A stretch of DNA of 64,000 bases, taken from positions 4,898,001-4,962,000 of the forward strand of contig NZ_CP044532.1 of assembly GCF_026427775.1 (NCBI RefSeq), written 5' to 3'. The notes under the pieces were generated by a model, which ran no database searches, was not told the DNA's origin, and worked only from the letters and a program-made list of their open reading frames with translations. Each line of letters opens with the position of its first letter. The stretch's first letter is position 1. The position numbers and the translations under genes are program-made. This stretch comes from Arthrobacter sp. CDRTa11. GTDB lineage: Bacteria; Actinomycetota; Actinomycetes; Actinomycetales; Micrococcaceae. This document shows positions 16,394 to 26,252 of the stretch, piece after piece.

Positions 16394-17557
16394 ATGCCAA
16401 CCCCTGCATTTTCCGCTGCCCAGAAGGCTGCCCGCACCGAAGTCGGGGCCCTCGACGTGACTGGCCCGGTGACCGCCGCGACCGCTGACGTGGCACCGGC
16501 AGCCCATGATCTGCCGCAGCATGCCGCCCTGGCGGTTGCCGTCCGCGACGGCCTGGTGGAAAGCGTGCACTACGGCTCGGTCATTGCCACCGCTCCGGAT
16601 GGTTCGATCCTTGCGGCGGCCGGCGATCCCCTCCGCCCGTTCTATCCGCGTTCCTCGCTCAAGCCGCTGCAGGCCGTAGCCATGGTCCGGGCCGGGCTGG
16701 AACTCCCGGCCGATCTGCTGGCCCTCGCTGCCGCCAGCCACTCCGGTGCTGCTAAGCACCGCGACGGCGCCCTGCGGATCCTGGAACAGCACGGCCTCAC
16801 GGCCAGCGACCTGGAAAACAGCACCGACCTTCCCTACGGCATCAGTGAACGCGAAGAATGGCTTCGTTCGGGAGGGCGGGCAACCCAGCTGGCCCAGAAT
16901 TGCTCCGGCAAGCACGCCGCCATGGCAGCCACGTGCGTCATCAACGGCTGGCCTGTGCGCGGCTACCTTGAGCCGTCCCACCCGCTGCAGCAGTTCGTGG
17001 CCCAAACCATTATCGAGTTGACGGGCGAGCAGCCGTTCGCCTACAGCACGGACGGCTGCGGCACCCCGCTCCTGGCCTTAACACTCCCCGGCATGGCGCG
17101 CGCCTTCGGCCGGATCGGCCGGGCCAGCGCCCCTGCAGGCACCACAAGCGCCGCTGCGGGCAACACGAAGACCGTCACATCCGACGACGGCGGGACACTG
17201 CCGCTGACGGCAGAAGCCGCCGTTGGCCGTGCCATCCAGCTGCACCCGGACATGGTGGCCGGCGACCACCGGGACGTCACCGAACTGATGCACCTGCTGC
17301 CCGGTACCGTGGCCAAGGACGGCTTTGAAGGGATTCAGCTGGTGGGCCTGCCCGACGGCCGCGCCGTAGCCGTGAAGATCGCCGACGGCGCCGACCGCGC
17401 CCGGATGCCCGTCACCGTGCGCGTCCTCAAGGCGCTGGGTGAGGACACCGCGTCCCTCGCCGGCATTGCCAGTGCCCCCGTGTTGGGTGGAGGCCGCCAG
17501 GTAGGGCGGCTGCTGTCCACTGACTTTTTGTCCACGCCCGTCAAAGAAGCCGCGTGA
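16394..17557 (+). CDS. L-asparaginase (COG4448 family)
   Basis: The 387-residue protein belongs to the bacterial asparaginase II family of COG4448/PF06089, distinct from the AnsA/AnsB type. Family motifs include VESVHYGSVIATAPDG, FYPRSSLKPLQAVAMV, ASHSGAAKHRDGAL, AQNCSGKHAAMAATC and STDGCGTPLLALTL. It should hydrolyse L-asparagine to aspartate and ammonia in the cytoplasm. About 50 residues of Ala/Thr-rich sequence precede the conserved start, so the real start could be internal; I kept the ATG at 16394, which lies soon after the regulator. The gene is second in the operon regulator-asparaginase-aspartase-permease, with 8 bp to the aspartase start. Confidence 0.92.
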   Translation: MPTPAFSAAQKAARTEVGALDVTGPVTAATADVAPAAHDLPQHAALAVAVRDGLVESVHYGSVIATAPDGSILAAAGDPLRPFYPRSSLKPLQAVAMVRAGLELPADLLALAAASHSGAAKHRDGALRILEQHGLTASDLENSTDLPYGISEREEWLRSGGRATQLAQNCSGKHAAMAATCVINGWPVRGYLEPSHPLQQFVAQTIIELTGEQPFAYSTDGCGTPLLALTLPGMARAFGRIGRASAPAGTTSAAAGNTKTVTSDDGGTLPLTAEAAVGRAIQLHPDMVAGDHRDVTELMHLLPGTVAKDGFEGIQLVGLPDGRAVAVKIADGADRARMPVTVRVLKALGEDTASLAGIASAPVLGGGRQVGRLLSTDFLSTPVKEAA

Positions 17558-17565
17558 GGACCCCC

Positions 17566-19092
17566 ATGACCACCCCCGATACCAGTGACGCCATCAAGGC
17601 CGCAGCCTCAACAAAGGCAGCGGACGGGATGGCGGCAACCTCCGCTACCGGCTTTGCCACACCCCCCGGTGTTGGCAAGAAAGTGTCTACGCGTTCTGAG
17701 CATGATCTGCTTGGTGACCGGGACGTCCCGGCGGAGGCTTACTGGGGCGTGCATACCCTGCGCGCGGTGGAAAATTTCCCCATCACCGGCCAGCCGCTGT
17801 CCTCGAACATGCACCTGGTCCGCGGCCTGGCCGCGGTCAAACAGGCCGCGGCCCGCACCAACCTCGAACTCGGCCTCCTGGACCCCGAACGCGCCGCCGC
17901 GATCGAACAGGCCTGCACCGACGTGATGAACGGCCACTACGCAGACCAGTTCGTCGTGGACGTCATCCAGGGCGGCGCCGGGACCTCCTCAAACATGAAC
18001 GCCAACGAGGTCATCGCCAACCGGGCCCTGCAAATCCTCGGCCACGCCAAAGGCGAATACACCCGCCTGCACCCCAACGACCACGTCAACCTCTCCCAGT
18101 CCACCAACGACGTCTACCCCACCGCCGTGAAACTGGGCACCATCTTCGCCGTCAAGGAACTCCTCGCCGCGCTCGAAGAACTCGAAGAAGCCTTCGCCGC
18201 CAAAGCCCTGGAATTCCGCACCGTCGTCAAAATGGGCCGCACCCAACTCCAGGACGCCGTGCCCATGACCCTGGGCCAGGAATTCGGCACCTACGCCATC
18301 ACCATCGGCGAAGACCGGCTCCGGCTCGCCGAAGCAAACCTGCTCATCCACGAAATCAACCTCGGCGCCACCGCCATCGGCACCGGCCTGAACGCCCCCG
18401 CCGGCTACACCGAAGCCGCCTGCCGCCACCTCGCCCAAATCACCGGCCTGCCCCTGGTCACCGCGCCGGACCTGATCGAAGCCACCCAGGACGTCGGCGC
18501 GTTCGTCCACCTCTCCGGCGTCCTCAAACGCGTCGCCGTGAAACTCTCCAAAACCTGCAACGACCTGCGCCTGCTCTCCTCCGGCCCGCGCGCCGGCTTC
18601 GGCGAAATCAACCTCCCCGCCGTCCAGTCCGGCTCCTCCATCATGCCCGGCAAGATCAACCCCGTCATCCCGGAAGTAGTCTCCCAGGTCGCCTACGAAG
18701 TGATCGGCAACGACGTCACCATCACCATGGCCGCCGAAGCCGGGCAACTCCAACTCAACGCCTTCGAACCCATCATCGTCCACAGCCTCCACAAGAGCAT
18801 CTCCCACCTCCAGGCAGCCTGCACCACCCTCACCGCACGCTGCATCCGAGGCATCACCGCCAACACTGAACACCTGCGCCTGACCGTCCAACAATCCATC
18901 GGCCTGGTCACCGCACTGAACCCGCACCTGGGCTACACCACGGCCACCGCCATCGCCCAGGAAGCACTCGCCACCGGCAAAGGCGTCGCCGAACTCGTCC
19001 TCGAACACGGACTGCTCACCGACGCGCAGCTCCAGGAACTCCTCAGCCCCGAACGCCTGGCAAACCTCACCAAACGCGCCACCCAGCAATAA
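17566..19092 (+). CDS. aspA: Aspartate ammonia-lyase
   Basis: The 508-residue enzyme converts L-aspartate to fumarate and ammonia, feeding the TCA cycle after the asparaginase. The fumarase/aspartase signature [11 protein letters not shown] is intact at about residue 356, with [19 protein letters not shown] and [17 protein letters not shown] upstream. I chose the ATG at 17566, with GAGGA 5 bp upstream; a GTG at 17554 overlaps the asparaginase stop. A Ser/Thr/Ala-rich extension of about 40 residues precedes the usual start. From roughly 17,750 to the end, codons are almost all C-ending (GCC, ACC, CTC), more extreme than in neighbouring genes, so that a long false frame appears on the other strand. 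Confidence 0.95.
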   Translation: MTTPDTSDAIKAAASTKAADGMAATSATGFATPPGVGKKVSTRSEHDLLGDRDVPAEAYWGVHTLRAVENFPITGQPLSSNMHLVRGLAAVKQAAARTNLELGLLDPERAAAIEQACTDVMNGHYADQFVVDVIQGGAGTSSNMNANEVIANRALQILGHAKGEYTRLHPNDHVNLSQSTNDVYPTAVKLGTIFAVKELLAALEELEEAFAAKALEFRTVVKMGRTQLQDAVPMTLGQEFGTYAITIGEDRLRLAEANLLIHEINLGATAIGTGLNAPAGYTEAACRHLAQITGLPLVTAPDLIEATQDVGAFVHLSGVLKRVAVKLSKTCNDLRLLSSGPRAGFGEINLPAVQSGSSIMPGKINPVIPEVVSQVAYEVIGNDVTITMAAEAGQLQLNAFEPIIVHSLHKSISHLQAACTTLTARCIRGITANTEHLRLTVQQSIGLVTALNPHLGYTTATAIAQEALATGKGVAELVLEHGLLTDAQLQELLSPERLANLTKRATQQ

Positions 19093-19154
19093 CAGCAAGA
19101 GCACTAATAAAAGCCCCACCTGATAGTCCCCACCCCAAGAGAAAAAGGACTCCC

Positions 19155-20708
19155 GTGACACAGCCCCCAGTGGCCGCCCAGCAAAAAGCGGCCATCTCCG
19201 ACCACACCATTCCAGCGCACGCCCACGCCTCCGAAGCAACCCTGCATCTGGAGGACGAGGGCTACCACAAGGGCCTTAAGCCCCGCCAGGTCCAGATGAT
19301 CGCGATCGGCGGCGCCATCGGCACCGGCCTGTTCATGGGTGCCGGCGGCCGCCTTGCCTCCGCAGGCCCCGCCCTGATCATCAGCTACGCAGTCTGTGGC
19401 TTCTTCGCCTTTATGATCCTCCGGGCCCTGGGCGAACTGGTCATGCACCGGCCGTCCTCCGGTTCCTTCGTGTCATATGCCCGCGAATTCTTCGGTGAGA
19501 AGGCAGCGTTCGTCACCGGCTGGCTCTACTGGCTTAACTGGGCGATGACGGCGATTGTGGACATCACCGCCGTCGCGCTTTACATGAACTTTTTCAAGAA
19601 GTACGTACCGGCCATCGCAGATGTGCAGCAGTGGATTTGGGCGCTGCTGGCCCTCGTTCTGGTCCTCGGCCTGAACCTGGTTTCCGTCAAGGTGTTCGGC
19701 GAGCTTGAGTTCTGGTTCGCCCTCATCAAGGTGGTTGCCCTGGTGAGCTTCCTGATCATTGGCATCTACTTCGTCATCTTTGGCACTCCGGTGGAGGGCC
19801 AGGAAGTTGGCTTCACGCTGATCGCCGACAACGGCGGCATGTTCCCGAATGGCCTGCTGCCGGCCATTGTGGTGATGCAGGGTGTGCTGTTCGCCTACGC
19901 CTCCATCGAGCTGATCGGTACCGCCGCCGGTGAAACCGAGAACCCGGAAAAGATCATGCCGAAGGCCATCAACACTGTGGTCCTGCGTATCGCTGTGTTC
20001 TACGTCGGTTCCCTGATCCTGCTTTCGCTGCTGCTCCCGTTCACGGCCTACAAGGCCGGCGAAAGCCCGTTTGTCACCTTCTTCGGCTCCATCGGCGTGG
20101 AGGGCATTGACGCGATCATGAACCTCGTGGTGCTCACGGCGGCGCTGTCTTCGCTGAACGCCGGGCTGTACTCCACGGGACGCATCATGCGCTCCATGTC
20201 GCTGGCCGGCTCGGCCCCGAAGTTCGCCGGACGCATGAACAAGGCCGGTGTCCCCTACGGCGGCATCGCGCTGACCGCAGTGGTGGCTGTCCTTGGTGTG
20301 GTCCTGAATGCGATCGTTCCGGCGGAAGCGTTCGAGATTGTCCTGAACGTCGCCTCGCTGGGCATCATCAGCACCTGGGCCATGATCGTCCTGTGCCAGA
20401 TGCAGCTGGCCAAGCTCGCCAAGCGTGGAGAGGTACTGCGTCCGGCCTTCCGGATGCCCGGCGCCCCGGTGACCGGCTGGCTTACGCTCGCATTCCTTGC
20501 CGCGGTGCTGGTCATGATGGCCTTCGACTCCCCGGCCGGAACCTGGACTGTCGCTTCACTGGTGGTCATCATTCCGGCCCTGATGCTCGGCTGGTACCTC
20601 TGCCGCGACCGCGTCCTGGAAATCGCCAAGGTCCGCGACGGCCACACTGGGCCGTACCCCCTGGTGGCTAATCGTCCGGCTCCCGGTACCCGCAAGGACG
20701 GCAAATAA
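19155..20708 (+). CDS. Amino-acid permease (asparagine/GABA type)
   Basis: The 517-residue transporter is an APC-superfamily amino-acid permease with about 12 membrane segments. The first helix carries [20 protein letters not shown], the conserved substrate-binding glycine motif, followed by [25 protein letters not shown] and [19 protein letters not shown]. The N-terminus is hydrophilic. It most resembles AnsP (asparagine) and GabP. The operon suggests import of asparagine or aspartate; related amino acids are possible. The GTG start at 19155 is preceded by AAAAAGGACTCCC. It is the last gene of the operon, and a strong terminator follows at 20738-20787. Confidence 0.93.
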   Translation: MTQPPVAAQQKAAISDHTIPAHAHASEATLHLEDEGYHKGLKPRQVQMIAIGGAIGTGLFMGAGGRLASAGPALIISYAVCGFFAFMILRALGELVMHRPSSGSFVSYAREFFGEKAAFVTGWLYWLNWAMTAIVDITAVALYMNFFKKYVPAIADVQQWIWALLALVLVLGLNLVSVKVFGELEFWFALIKVVALVSFLIIGIYFVIFGTPVEGQEVGFTLIADNGGMFPNGLLPAIVVMQGVLFAYASIELIGTAAGETENPEKIMPKAINTVVLRIAVFYVGSLILLSLLLPFTAYKAGESPFVTFFGSIGVEGIDAIMNLVVLTAALSSLNAGLYSTGRIMRSMSLAGSAPKFAGRMNKAGVPYGGIALTAVVAVLGVVLNAIVPAEAFEIVLNVASLGIISTWAMIVLCQMQLAKLAKRGEVLRPAFRMPGAPVTGWLTLAFLAAVLVMMAFDSPAGTWTVASLVVIIPALMLGWYLCRDRVLEIAKVRDGHTGPYPLVANRPAPGTRKDGK

Positions 20709-20737
20709 CACCTGCCATACCCACCGCAGGCAACGCC

Positions 20738-20787
20738 CGACGGCGGCACCCGGGTTCTGTTTTCACGGAACCCAGGTGCCGCCGTCG
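20738..20787 (+). terminator. Strong hairpin after the permease gene
   Basis: CGACGGCGGCACC (20738-20750) pairs perfectly with GGTGCCGCCGTCG (20775-20787); inside, after one mismatch, GGGTTC pairs with GAACCC around a T-rich loop. It separates the asparagine operon from the next gene. Confidence 0.75.
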
Positions 20788-20798
20788 CGGTTTCTGCT

Positions 20799-20813
20799 AA
20801 ACATCAGATGTAT
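20799..20813. promoter_or_regulatory. Operator palindrome upstream of fucose-pathway regulator
   Basis: AAACATC-A-GATGTAT differs at one symmetric position from a perfect palindrome, and matches the perfect site AAACATC-G-GATGTTT at 29004-29018. It ends 18 bp upstream of the regulator start codon, a place suited to autorepression. Confidence 0.75.
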
Positions 20814-20831
20814 GGCCGCTAAGATGGAGCC

Positions 20832-21503
20832 ATGGCAGTCACTGATGAAGCGATCGGCAAGATCAAGGACATGCTCCTTCGGGGCGAACTCAAGGCCGGC
20901 GACCGCCTGCCCCCGGAGAAGGAGCTCAGCGACCGGCTGGGCCTCTCCCGGAGCTCCCTGCGCGAGGCAGTCAAGGCATTGGAGCTCATCAAGGTGCTGG
21001 ACGTCAGGCGCGGGGACGGCACCTATGTCACCAGCCTGGACGCGAAGCTGCTCAACGAGGCCGTGGCTTTTGTGGTGGAACTTCATCAGGACAAGTCCAT
21101 CCTTGAGCTCTTCGAGGTCCGACGTATTCTCGAACCCGCCACCGCTTTTATCGCCACCGGCAAGATCGGGGCCGGCGAACTCCTTGAACTGAGCGCCACC
21201 ATGGAGGGCATCGACGAGAACACCGACGTGGAGGAACTGGTCGCCCATGACCTGGAGTTCCACCGCATCATCAGCAGGGCCGCGGGCAACGCGTATTTGG
21301 AAAGCCTGCTGGATGCCCTGTCCGGCAGCACGGTGCGGGCCCGCATCTGGCGCGGGCTCACGCAGGACCGCGCAGTTGCGCACACCCTTGCCGAACACAA
21401 GGCCATTGCCGATGCCCTTGAACGCGGCGACGCGGAACTTGTCAGGGCGCTTGTAACCGTCCACATCAGCGGCGTCGAGAGCTGGCTGAGGCAGGCACTC
21501 TAA
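20832..21503 (+). CDS. FadR-type (FCD) GntR regulator, fucose-pathway cluster
   Basis: This 223-residue protein has a winged HTH (MLLRGELKAGDRLPPEKELSDRLGLSRSSLREAV, wing RRGDGTYV) and an FCD domain with the typical metal/effector residues in AHDLEFHRII, EHKAIADAL and VHISG. It is likely a repressor released by a sugar acid. The operator AAACATC-N-GATGTTT lies immediately upstream and again between the two divergent sugar operons at 29 kb, which ties this gene to the pathway; the effector (fuconate, KDF or another acid) is not known. It ends 107 bp from the convergent substrate-binding-protein gene with a terminator between them. Confidence 0.9.
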   Translation: MAVTDEAIGKIKDMLLRGELKAGDRLPPEKELSDRLGLSRSSLREAVKALELIKVLDVRRGDGTYVTSLDAKLLNEAVAFVVELHQDKSILELFEVRRILEPATAFIATGKIGAGELLELSATMEGIDENTDVEELVAHDLEFHRIISRAAGNAYLESLLDALSGSTVRARIWRGLTQDRAVAHTLAEHKAIADALERGDAELVRALVTVHISGVESWLRQAL

Positions 21504-21515
21504 AGAGGGAACAGA

Positions 21516-21545
21516 AAAGGCCCGCTGCGTCAGCAGCGGGCCTTT
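21516..21545. terminator. Bidirectional terminator between convergent genes
   Basis: AAAGGCCCGCTGC (21516-21528) and GCAGCGGGCCTTT (21533-21545) form a perfect 13-bp stem with a GTCA loop, with A-rich and T-rich ends, so it can serve both the regulator and the ABC operon. Confidence 0.9.
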
Positions 21546-21610
21546 CCCATCCCATCAGACTGCGCCAGCCCGGCAGGATGCTGCCGGGCTGGCTGGCTGG
21601 TTGGCAGGAC

Positions 21611-22606
21611 CTACTGGTAGAGGTTCGGTTTGATCTTCTCCGAGTCAATGTTCGTGGCGTCGTACCAGTAGAACCCGGTATCCACCACCTTCTCCAGCTT
21701 GTCGCCCTTGATCGCGGCTACCGCAGCCTTCACGGTTTCATAGCCGATTCCCACCGGGTTCTGCGTCACGGCACCTGCCATTAGACCGGACCGGATGGCG
21801 TCGATCTGGGCTTTGCCCGAATCGAAGCCGACAATGGTCAGCTTGCCTTTGAGGCCAAGTTCCTCCACAGCCTTGACCACGCCGATGGCCGAACCCTCAT
21901 TGGTGCCGTACATGCCCTTCAGGTTGGGGTTGGCCGTCACAATGGCCTTGGCCGCATCCGCGGAGAGGAGCTGATCGCCGCCGGCATACTGGATGGCCAC
22001 GATCTTGACGTCCGGGTGGTTCTTCTCGATGTATTCCTTGAAGCCGTCCCGCCTGTCCGTACCCGACTTGGAGGTCTGGTCGTGGCCGATGATGGCGATC
22101 TCGCCCTTGCCGCCAATGAGCTCGGCCAGGTGTTTGGCGGCCTCCGCAGCGGCAGCCTTGTTGTCCGTGGATGCCGTGGTGACGGGAATGTCCGAGTCCA
22201 CGCCGGAGTCGAAGGCAACCACCGGGATGTTCTTGCCCTTGGCCTGTTCCAGCAGCGGCGTGGCTGCCTGTGAGTCGAGGGCAGCAAAACCGATGGCGGC
22301 CGGTGATTTGCCCAGGGCCGTGGTCAACATCTGGATCTGCTGGTCCACGTCCTTCTCGGTGTTGGGACCCTCGAAGCTGACTTCGACGTCGAACTCCTTG
22401 GCAGCCTGGTCAGCGCCCTGCTTCACGGCCTGCCAGAACTGGTGCTGGAACCCCTTGGAAACGATGGCGATGTACGGCTTGGCTCCGCCGGCGGCCGTTC
22501 CGGCCGGCGTTCCTGCCGGTGCCTCGCAGCCGGCGATTGCCACCACGCCCAGAGCCAGGCCGGACAAGGTGAGGAAACTGCGGCGGTCAAAAGTGGGCTT
22601 GTTCAT
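21611..22606 (-). CDS. Ribose-type ABC sugar-binding lipoprotein
   Basis: The 331-residue protein has a signal peptide with a twin-arginine-like start (DRRSFLTLSGLALGVVAIAGC) and a lipobox ending at Cys27, so it should be lipid-anchored outside the membrane. The mature part is a type-I periplasmic-binding domain (peripla_BP_4): YIAIVSKGFQHQFWQAVKQGADQAAKEF, VVAFDSGVDSD, IAIIGHD, GMYGTNEGSAIGVVKA, LTIVGFDSGK. It would deliver a sugar to the permease/ATPase encoded just upstream. It is the last gene of the long minus-strand operon, with 90 bp before it and the shared terminator after it. L-fucose is the predicted cargo from context. Confidence 0.92.
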   Translation of the reverse strand: MNKPTFDRRSFLTLSGLALGVVAIAGCEAPAGTPAGTAAGGAKPYIAIVSKGFQHQFWQAVKQGADQAAKEFDVEVSFEGPNTEKDVDQQIQMLTTALGKSPAAIGFAALDSQAATPLLEQAKGKNIPVVAFDSGVDSDIPVTTASTDNKAAAAEAAKHLAELIGGKGEIAIIGHDQTSKSGTDRRDGFKEYIEKNHPDVKIVAIQYAGGDQLLSADAAKAIVTANPNLKGMYGTNEGSAIGVVKAVEELGLKGKLTIVGFDSGKAQIDAIRSGLMAGAVTQNPVGIGYETVKAAVAAIKGDKLEKVVDTGFYWYDATNIDSEKIKPNLYQ

Positions 22607-22696
22607 TCGTGAAAACTCCGTTGTTTTTTGATGGGGAATGGAGATGGTTGGGATGGTGCGTTGCCGGGGGATGCCGTCCGGCGGCGGCGGGAGGCG

Positions 22697-23734
22697 CTAC
22701 GTGGCGGCCTCCTTCCGGCGAAGCATGTCCAGGTAGACGGCCACCAGGATCACGACGCCAATGGCCACGTTCTGCCACTCCTGCGGCACCGAAATGACCC
22801 GCAGGCCATTGGTGAGGACGGACATGATGAGGGCACCGATCACCGTTCCCACGATGGAGCCCTTGCCTCCGGCCAGGGAGGTTCCACCGATCACGACGGC
22901 GGCAATCGCCTGCAGCTCATATCCCATGCCCTGTCCGGGCTGCGCCGAGTTAAGCCGGGCAGCGATGATCACGCCGGCCAGCCCGGTGAAGGCGCCCGCG
23001 GCGGTGTAGATCCAGAGCTTCCAGCTGCGCACATTAATGCCGGACAGTGCCGTGGCCTCCTCGTTGGACCCGATGGAGAAGGTGTAGCGGCCCAGGAGGG
23101 TCTTGCTCATCACCACGCCCGCTATGGTGGCAACGGCGAAGAAGATGAAGACAGCGTTCGGAATCACCAGTCCGACGATCGGTTTACCGAGGGCGAGGTT
23201 GGAAAAGCCTTCGGTCCCGGTGAAGTAGATGGGCTTGGTTCCCGAGACCACCAGAGCCATGCCCTGGGCCACCAGCATGGTTGCCAGGGTGGCGATGAAG
23301 GGCGGGATTTTCAGGAACGAGATGAGGAAGCCGTTCACTGCCCCGATCAGCGCACCCATCAGGATGCCGCCCACCACCCCGGCCCACAGCGGCAGGCCCA
23401 GGTAGGTCAGCACCACGCCCACCATCACTGAGCACAGACTCATTCCCGTGCCCACCGAAAGGTCGATGCCGCCCGTGATGATGACGAACGTGGCGCCAAG
23501 CGCCAGCAGTCCGATGACAACGGTGGAGAGGAGGATGTCCGAGAGGTTGCCGGGCAGCAGGAACCGCGAATTCATGGCTCCAAAGAAGACCACCAGGACA
23601 ATCAGCGAGCCGAAGGCCAAGAGCTGCTGCAGGGAGGAGCGAAGCCGCAGGCTAAGGCCGTTTCCCCGCGTGGGCTGGGACTTCGCCGTCAGCACCTTGG
23701 ATTCTTTCGGTGTGGGGGTTTGTACGATGCTCAT
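22697..23734 (-). CDS. Sugar ABC transporter permease
   Basis: The 345-residue protein is an RbsC-type BPD_transp_2 permease with roughly 8-10 membrane helices, including VVIGLLALGATFVIITGGIDLSVG, the family hallmark, and GINVRSWKLWIYTAAGAFTGLAG. I chose the ATG at 23734, overlapping the ATPase stop by 4 bp (ATGA), over an upstream in-frame ATG that would add a basic leader. It forms the membrane channel with the ATPase; a homodimer is expected because only one permease gene is present. Confidence 0.92.
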   Translation of the reverse strand: MSIVQTPTPKESKVLTAKSQPTRGNGLSLRLRSSLQQLLAFGSLIVLVVFFGAMNSRFLLPGNLSDILLSTVVIGLLALGATFVIITGGIDLSVGTGMSLCSVMVGVVLTYLGLPLWAGVVGGILMGALIGAVNGFLISFLKIPPFIATLATMLVAQGMALVVSGTKPIYFTGTEGFSNLALGKPIVGLVIPNAVFIFFAVATIAGVVMSKTLLGRYTFSIGSNEEATALSGINVRSWKLWIYTAAGAFTGLAGVIIAARLNSAQPGQGMGYELQAIAAVVIGGTSLAGGKGSIVGTVIGALIMSVLTNGLRVISVPQEWQNVAIGVVILVAVYLDMLRRKEAAT

Positions 23735-25263
23735 GAGGTTGGTGCTCCTGTGGTGATGGAGACCCGCCGGGTGGCAAGTTCCATGATGTTTTCCTGGGTG
23801 GCTTCGGCGTTGGTGAGGAAGCCGGTGATTCGCCCTTCGCACATGACGGCGATCCGATGGGACAGGCGCAGGACTTCGGGGAGTTCCGAGGAGATCATGA
23901 TGATCGCCTTGCCCTCAGCTGCGAGCTCGTTCAGCAGTTTGTAGATTTCGTCCTTGGCGCCCACGTCAATGCCGCGGGTGGGTTCGTCAAAGATGAGGAT
24001 GTCGCAGTCCTTGACGAGCCATTTGGCGATGACCACCTTCTGCTGGTTGCCGCCGGAAAGATTCCGGGCCAGCTGCTTGATGGACGGCGTCTTGATCCGA
24101 AGCTTCCGCGAGTATTCGTCGGCCGTGCGGCGCAGGGACCCGTCATTGATGAATCCCGCCGTCGAATTTTTTGCCAGCGAGGAGAGCATGATGTTCTCCT
24201 TGACGTCGCGTTCCAGCAGAAGGCCAAGGTGCTTCCGGTCCTCGGAGAGGTAGCCGATTCCCAGCTTCGCCGCGGCCGCCGGGTTAGGGATCCGTTCGTC
24301 GGCCCCGTTTACCTGCAGCTGCCGGAAGCTGGCCTTGTCCGCGCCCACCAGTGCCCTGGCAACCTCCGTCCGGCCGGCGCCCATCAGACCGGCGAACCCA
24401 AGGATTTCGCCCCGGTGCAGCTCAAAGCTGACGTCCTTCAGCAGGGACGGAGTGGACAGCCCGGCAACAGCCAGTACGACGTCGTCCGCGCCGTGTGCTT
24501 CTTCGGCGGCCGGCCGCTGTTCGCCGGAGATGGAACGGCCCACCATCAGCGAGATGACCTCCCGCATGGTGCTCGCTGCGGTATCCACAGTGTCCACATA
24601 TTCGCCGTCGCGGATAACGGTGATGCGCTGGGAAATCTGCTTGAGTTCATCCATACGGTGCGAAATGTAGATGACGCCGGTGTCAGCCGAAACGAAGCCG
24701 CGAATCAGTTCGTGCAGGGTGGCCACCTCGGCATCATTGAGGGCGGCGGTGGGCTCGTCCATGATGATCACCTTGGAGTCGTGGCTCAATGCCTTGGCGA
24801 TCTCCACCATCTGCTGCTTGGCCACTGTCAGGTCCCCGCAGCGCTCCCTGGGGTCCAGCTTGAGGCTCATCCGGTCAAACAGGTCCTGGGTTTTCCGGTT
24901 GAGGGCGCGCTCGCTGAGGATTCCATAGCGCCGGGGCTCGCGGCCGATGTAGATGTTCTGGGCCACTGTCAGGTCCGGCATCAGGTTGAACTCCTGATGG
25001 ATGATGCTGATACCCAGCTCCTGGGCGTGCTTTGGTCCGGCCGGCGTGAAGGCCACACCGTTGAGTTCGAAGGTTCCCTGGTCGGGAACGTAGATGCCGG
25101 AGAGCAGCTTCATCAGCGTTGACTTGCCCGCACCGTTTTCGCCTACCAGCGCCAGCACTTCACCGTGCCGAAGGTCCAGCTGCATGTTGTGCAAAGCCCT
25201 GACCCCGGGGAATGTCTTGCCCACCCCATGCACGGACAACAGCGTTGTTTGATCCGCGGTCAT
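23731..25263 (-). CDS. Sugar ABC transporter ATPase, two nucleotide-binding domains
   Basis: This 510-residue RbsA/XylG-type protein has two ABC domains. The first has Walker A GENGAGKST (about residues 40-48), Q-loop IIHQEFNLMPDLT and Walker B VIIMDEPTAAL; the C-terminal one has a GLMGAGRTEVAR degenerate Walker A, the signature NLSGGNQQKVVIAKWL and ILIFDEPTRGIDVG. A degenerate second Walker A is usual in this family. It energises sugar uptake with the neighbouring permease and binding protein. The start overlaps the lactonase stop by 4 bp, so the ABC genes are translated together with the catabolic genes. Confidence 0.94.
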   Translation of the reverse strand: MTADQTTLLSVHGVGKTFPGVRALHNMQLDLRHGEVLALVGENGAGKSTLMKLLSGIYVPDQGTFELNGVAFTPAGPKHAQELGISIIHQEFNLMPDLTVAQNIYIGREPRRYGILSERALNRKTQDLFDRMSLKLDPRERCGDLTVAKQQMVEIAKALSHDSKVIIMDEPTAALNDAEVATLHELIRGFVSADTGVIYISHRMDELKQISQRITVIRDGEYVDTVDTAASTMREVISLMVGRSISGEQRPAAEEAHGADDVVLAVAGLSTPSLLKDVSFELHRGEILGFAGLMGAGRTEVARALVGADKASFRQLQVNGADERIPNPAAAAKLGIGYLSEDRKHLGLLLERDVKENIMLSSLAKNSTAGFINDGSLRRTADEYSRKLRIKTPSIKQLARNLSGGNQQKVVIAKWLVKDCDILIFDEPTRGIDVGAKDEIYKLLNELAAEGKAIIMISSELPEVLRLSHRIAVMCEGRITGFLTNAEATQENIMELATRRVSITTGAPTS

Positions 25264-26252
25264 GCTCTCACCCCTTCTTCCTTGCTTGTAGTTGCCGCTT
25301 CCGGCATGTCTTCTGTGTGCTGCGGCCCGTAGATGCGCTGCGCCGTGGCTTCAAGGAAGGCGTGCCGACCCGCAGCATCCAGCTCCTCGGTCAGCTCCAA
25401 CAGCACATCCAACGTGCGCTGGTACGGCGCCCCGAGCGTGCTGACCGGCCAGTCCATCCCGATCATGAGCCTTTGAGGCCCAAAGCTTGCCAAGGCCTCT
25501 TCCCAAACCGGCCGCAAAGCCGGGGCTGAATATTCCGTCCCTGGTATGTACAGGCCGGATACCTTTGCCACTGTGTTGGGCAACCCGGCCAGGGCCCGGA
25601 ACTCCCGGCGCCAGCGGTCCAGCCCGTCATCTGCTGCCCCTGCGTCAGGCCCGGCGGTGGCCCCGAGCGGCGGCTTACCCAGGTGATCCAGCACAACTGT
25701 CAGCTCCGGAAGGTCGCAGGCAAGATCGGCGGCCCGGCCCAGATGCCGGGGAAAGGCATCCGGAATGTCCAGCGCCAGGCCCCTGGCCGCCACCAGCCGC
25801 AAAGACTCGCGGACCTCTGGCAGCTCCAGGAAGTTGTCCCGTGGATCGTCATGGATCAGGTGGCGGACGCCCCGGAACTTCGGGTTCCGGGCAAACCGTT
25901 CCAGCGCAGCTGCTGCCTGCTCCGGGTGTTCCAAAGGAATCCAGCCGACGACAGCGAGGACCCAGTCGTTCCGGTCAGCAACGGCGAGCATGGATTCCGT
26001 GTCGGCAAGGGTGTCGTCAGCCTGCACCAGTACCGCGGCGCTGACTCCGGCGTCGGCGATGGTCTGTTGGGCCTCCGCTTCCCCAAAGCTGCGGAAGAGC
26101 GCTCCGTGCTGGGGTCCCAGCCACGAATAGGGGCGGGCGGCGCCGTCCTGTTCCAAGGCGTCCTGTTCCGAGGATCGGCCGGCGTCTGGCAGCCCTTTTG
26201 CAGGCTGGTCCCCTGACTGCAGGTCCCATAAGTGGAGGTGCGAGTCGATCAT
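25260..26252 (-). CDS. Amidohydrolase-family L-fuconolactonase
   Basis: The 330-residue protein starts with the metal-binding MIDSHLHLWDL (HxH) and continues with VRHLIHDDPRDNFLE, VVLDHLGKPPLG and LMIGMDWPVSTLG, the pattern of amidohydrolase_2 sugar-lactonases such as L-fuconolactonase and L-rhamnono-1,4-lactonase. It would open the lactone formed by the aldose dehydrogenase. The ATG at 26252 overlaps the dehydrogenase stop by 4 bp; an upstream in-frame ATG is not needed. The assignment to fucose rather than rhamnose rests on the neighbouring fuconate dehydratase. Confidence 0.85.
   Translation of the reverse strand: MIDSHLHLWDLQSGDQPAKGLPDAGRSSEQDALEQDGAARPYSWLGPQHGALFRSFGEAEAQQTIADAGVSAAVLVQADDTLADTESMLAVADRNDWVLAVVGWIPLEHPEQAAAALERFARNPKFRGVRHLIHDDPRDNFLELPEVRESLRLVAARGLALDIPDAFPRHLGRAADLACDLPELTVVLDHLGKPPLGATAGPDAGAADDGLDRWRREFRALAGLPNTVAKVSGLYIPGTEYSAPALRPVWEEALASFGPQRLMIGMDWPVSTLGAPYQRTLDVLLELTEELDAAGRHAFLEATAQRIYGPQHTEDMPEAATTSKEEGVRA

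Noticed and set aside
17989..19239. Open frame of 416 codons on the minus strand
   Set aside because: It lies opposite aspA, whose protein sequence is clearly conserved; the frame exists because C-ending codons remove stops on the other strand. Composition is biased to Gly, Val and Asp with no family.
23857..25122. Open frame of 421 codons on the plus strand
   Set aside because: It is opposite the ABC ATPase gene, with intact Walker and signature motifs on the minus strand.
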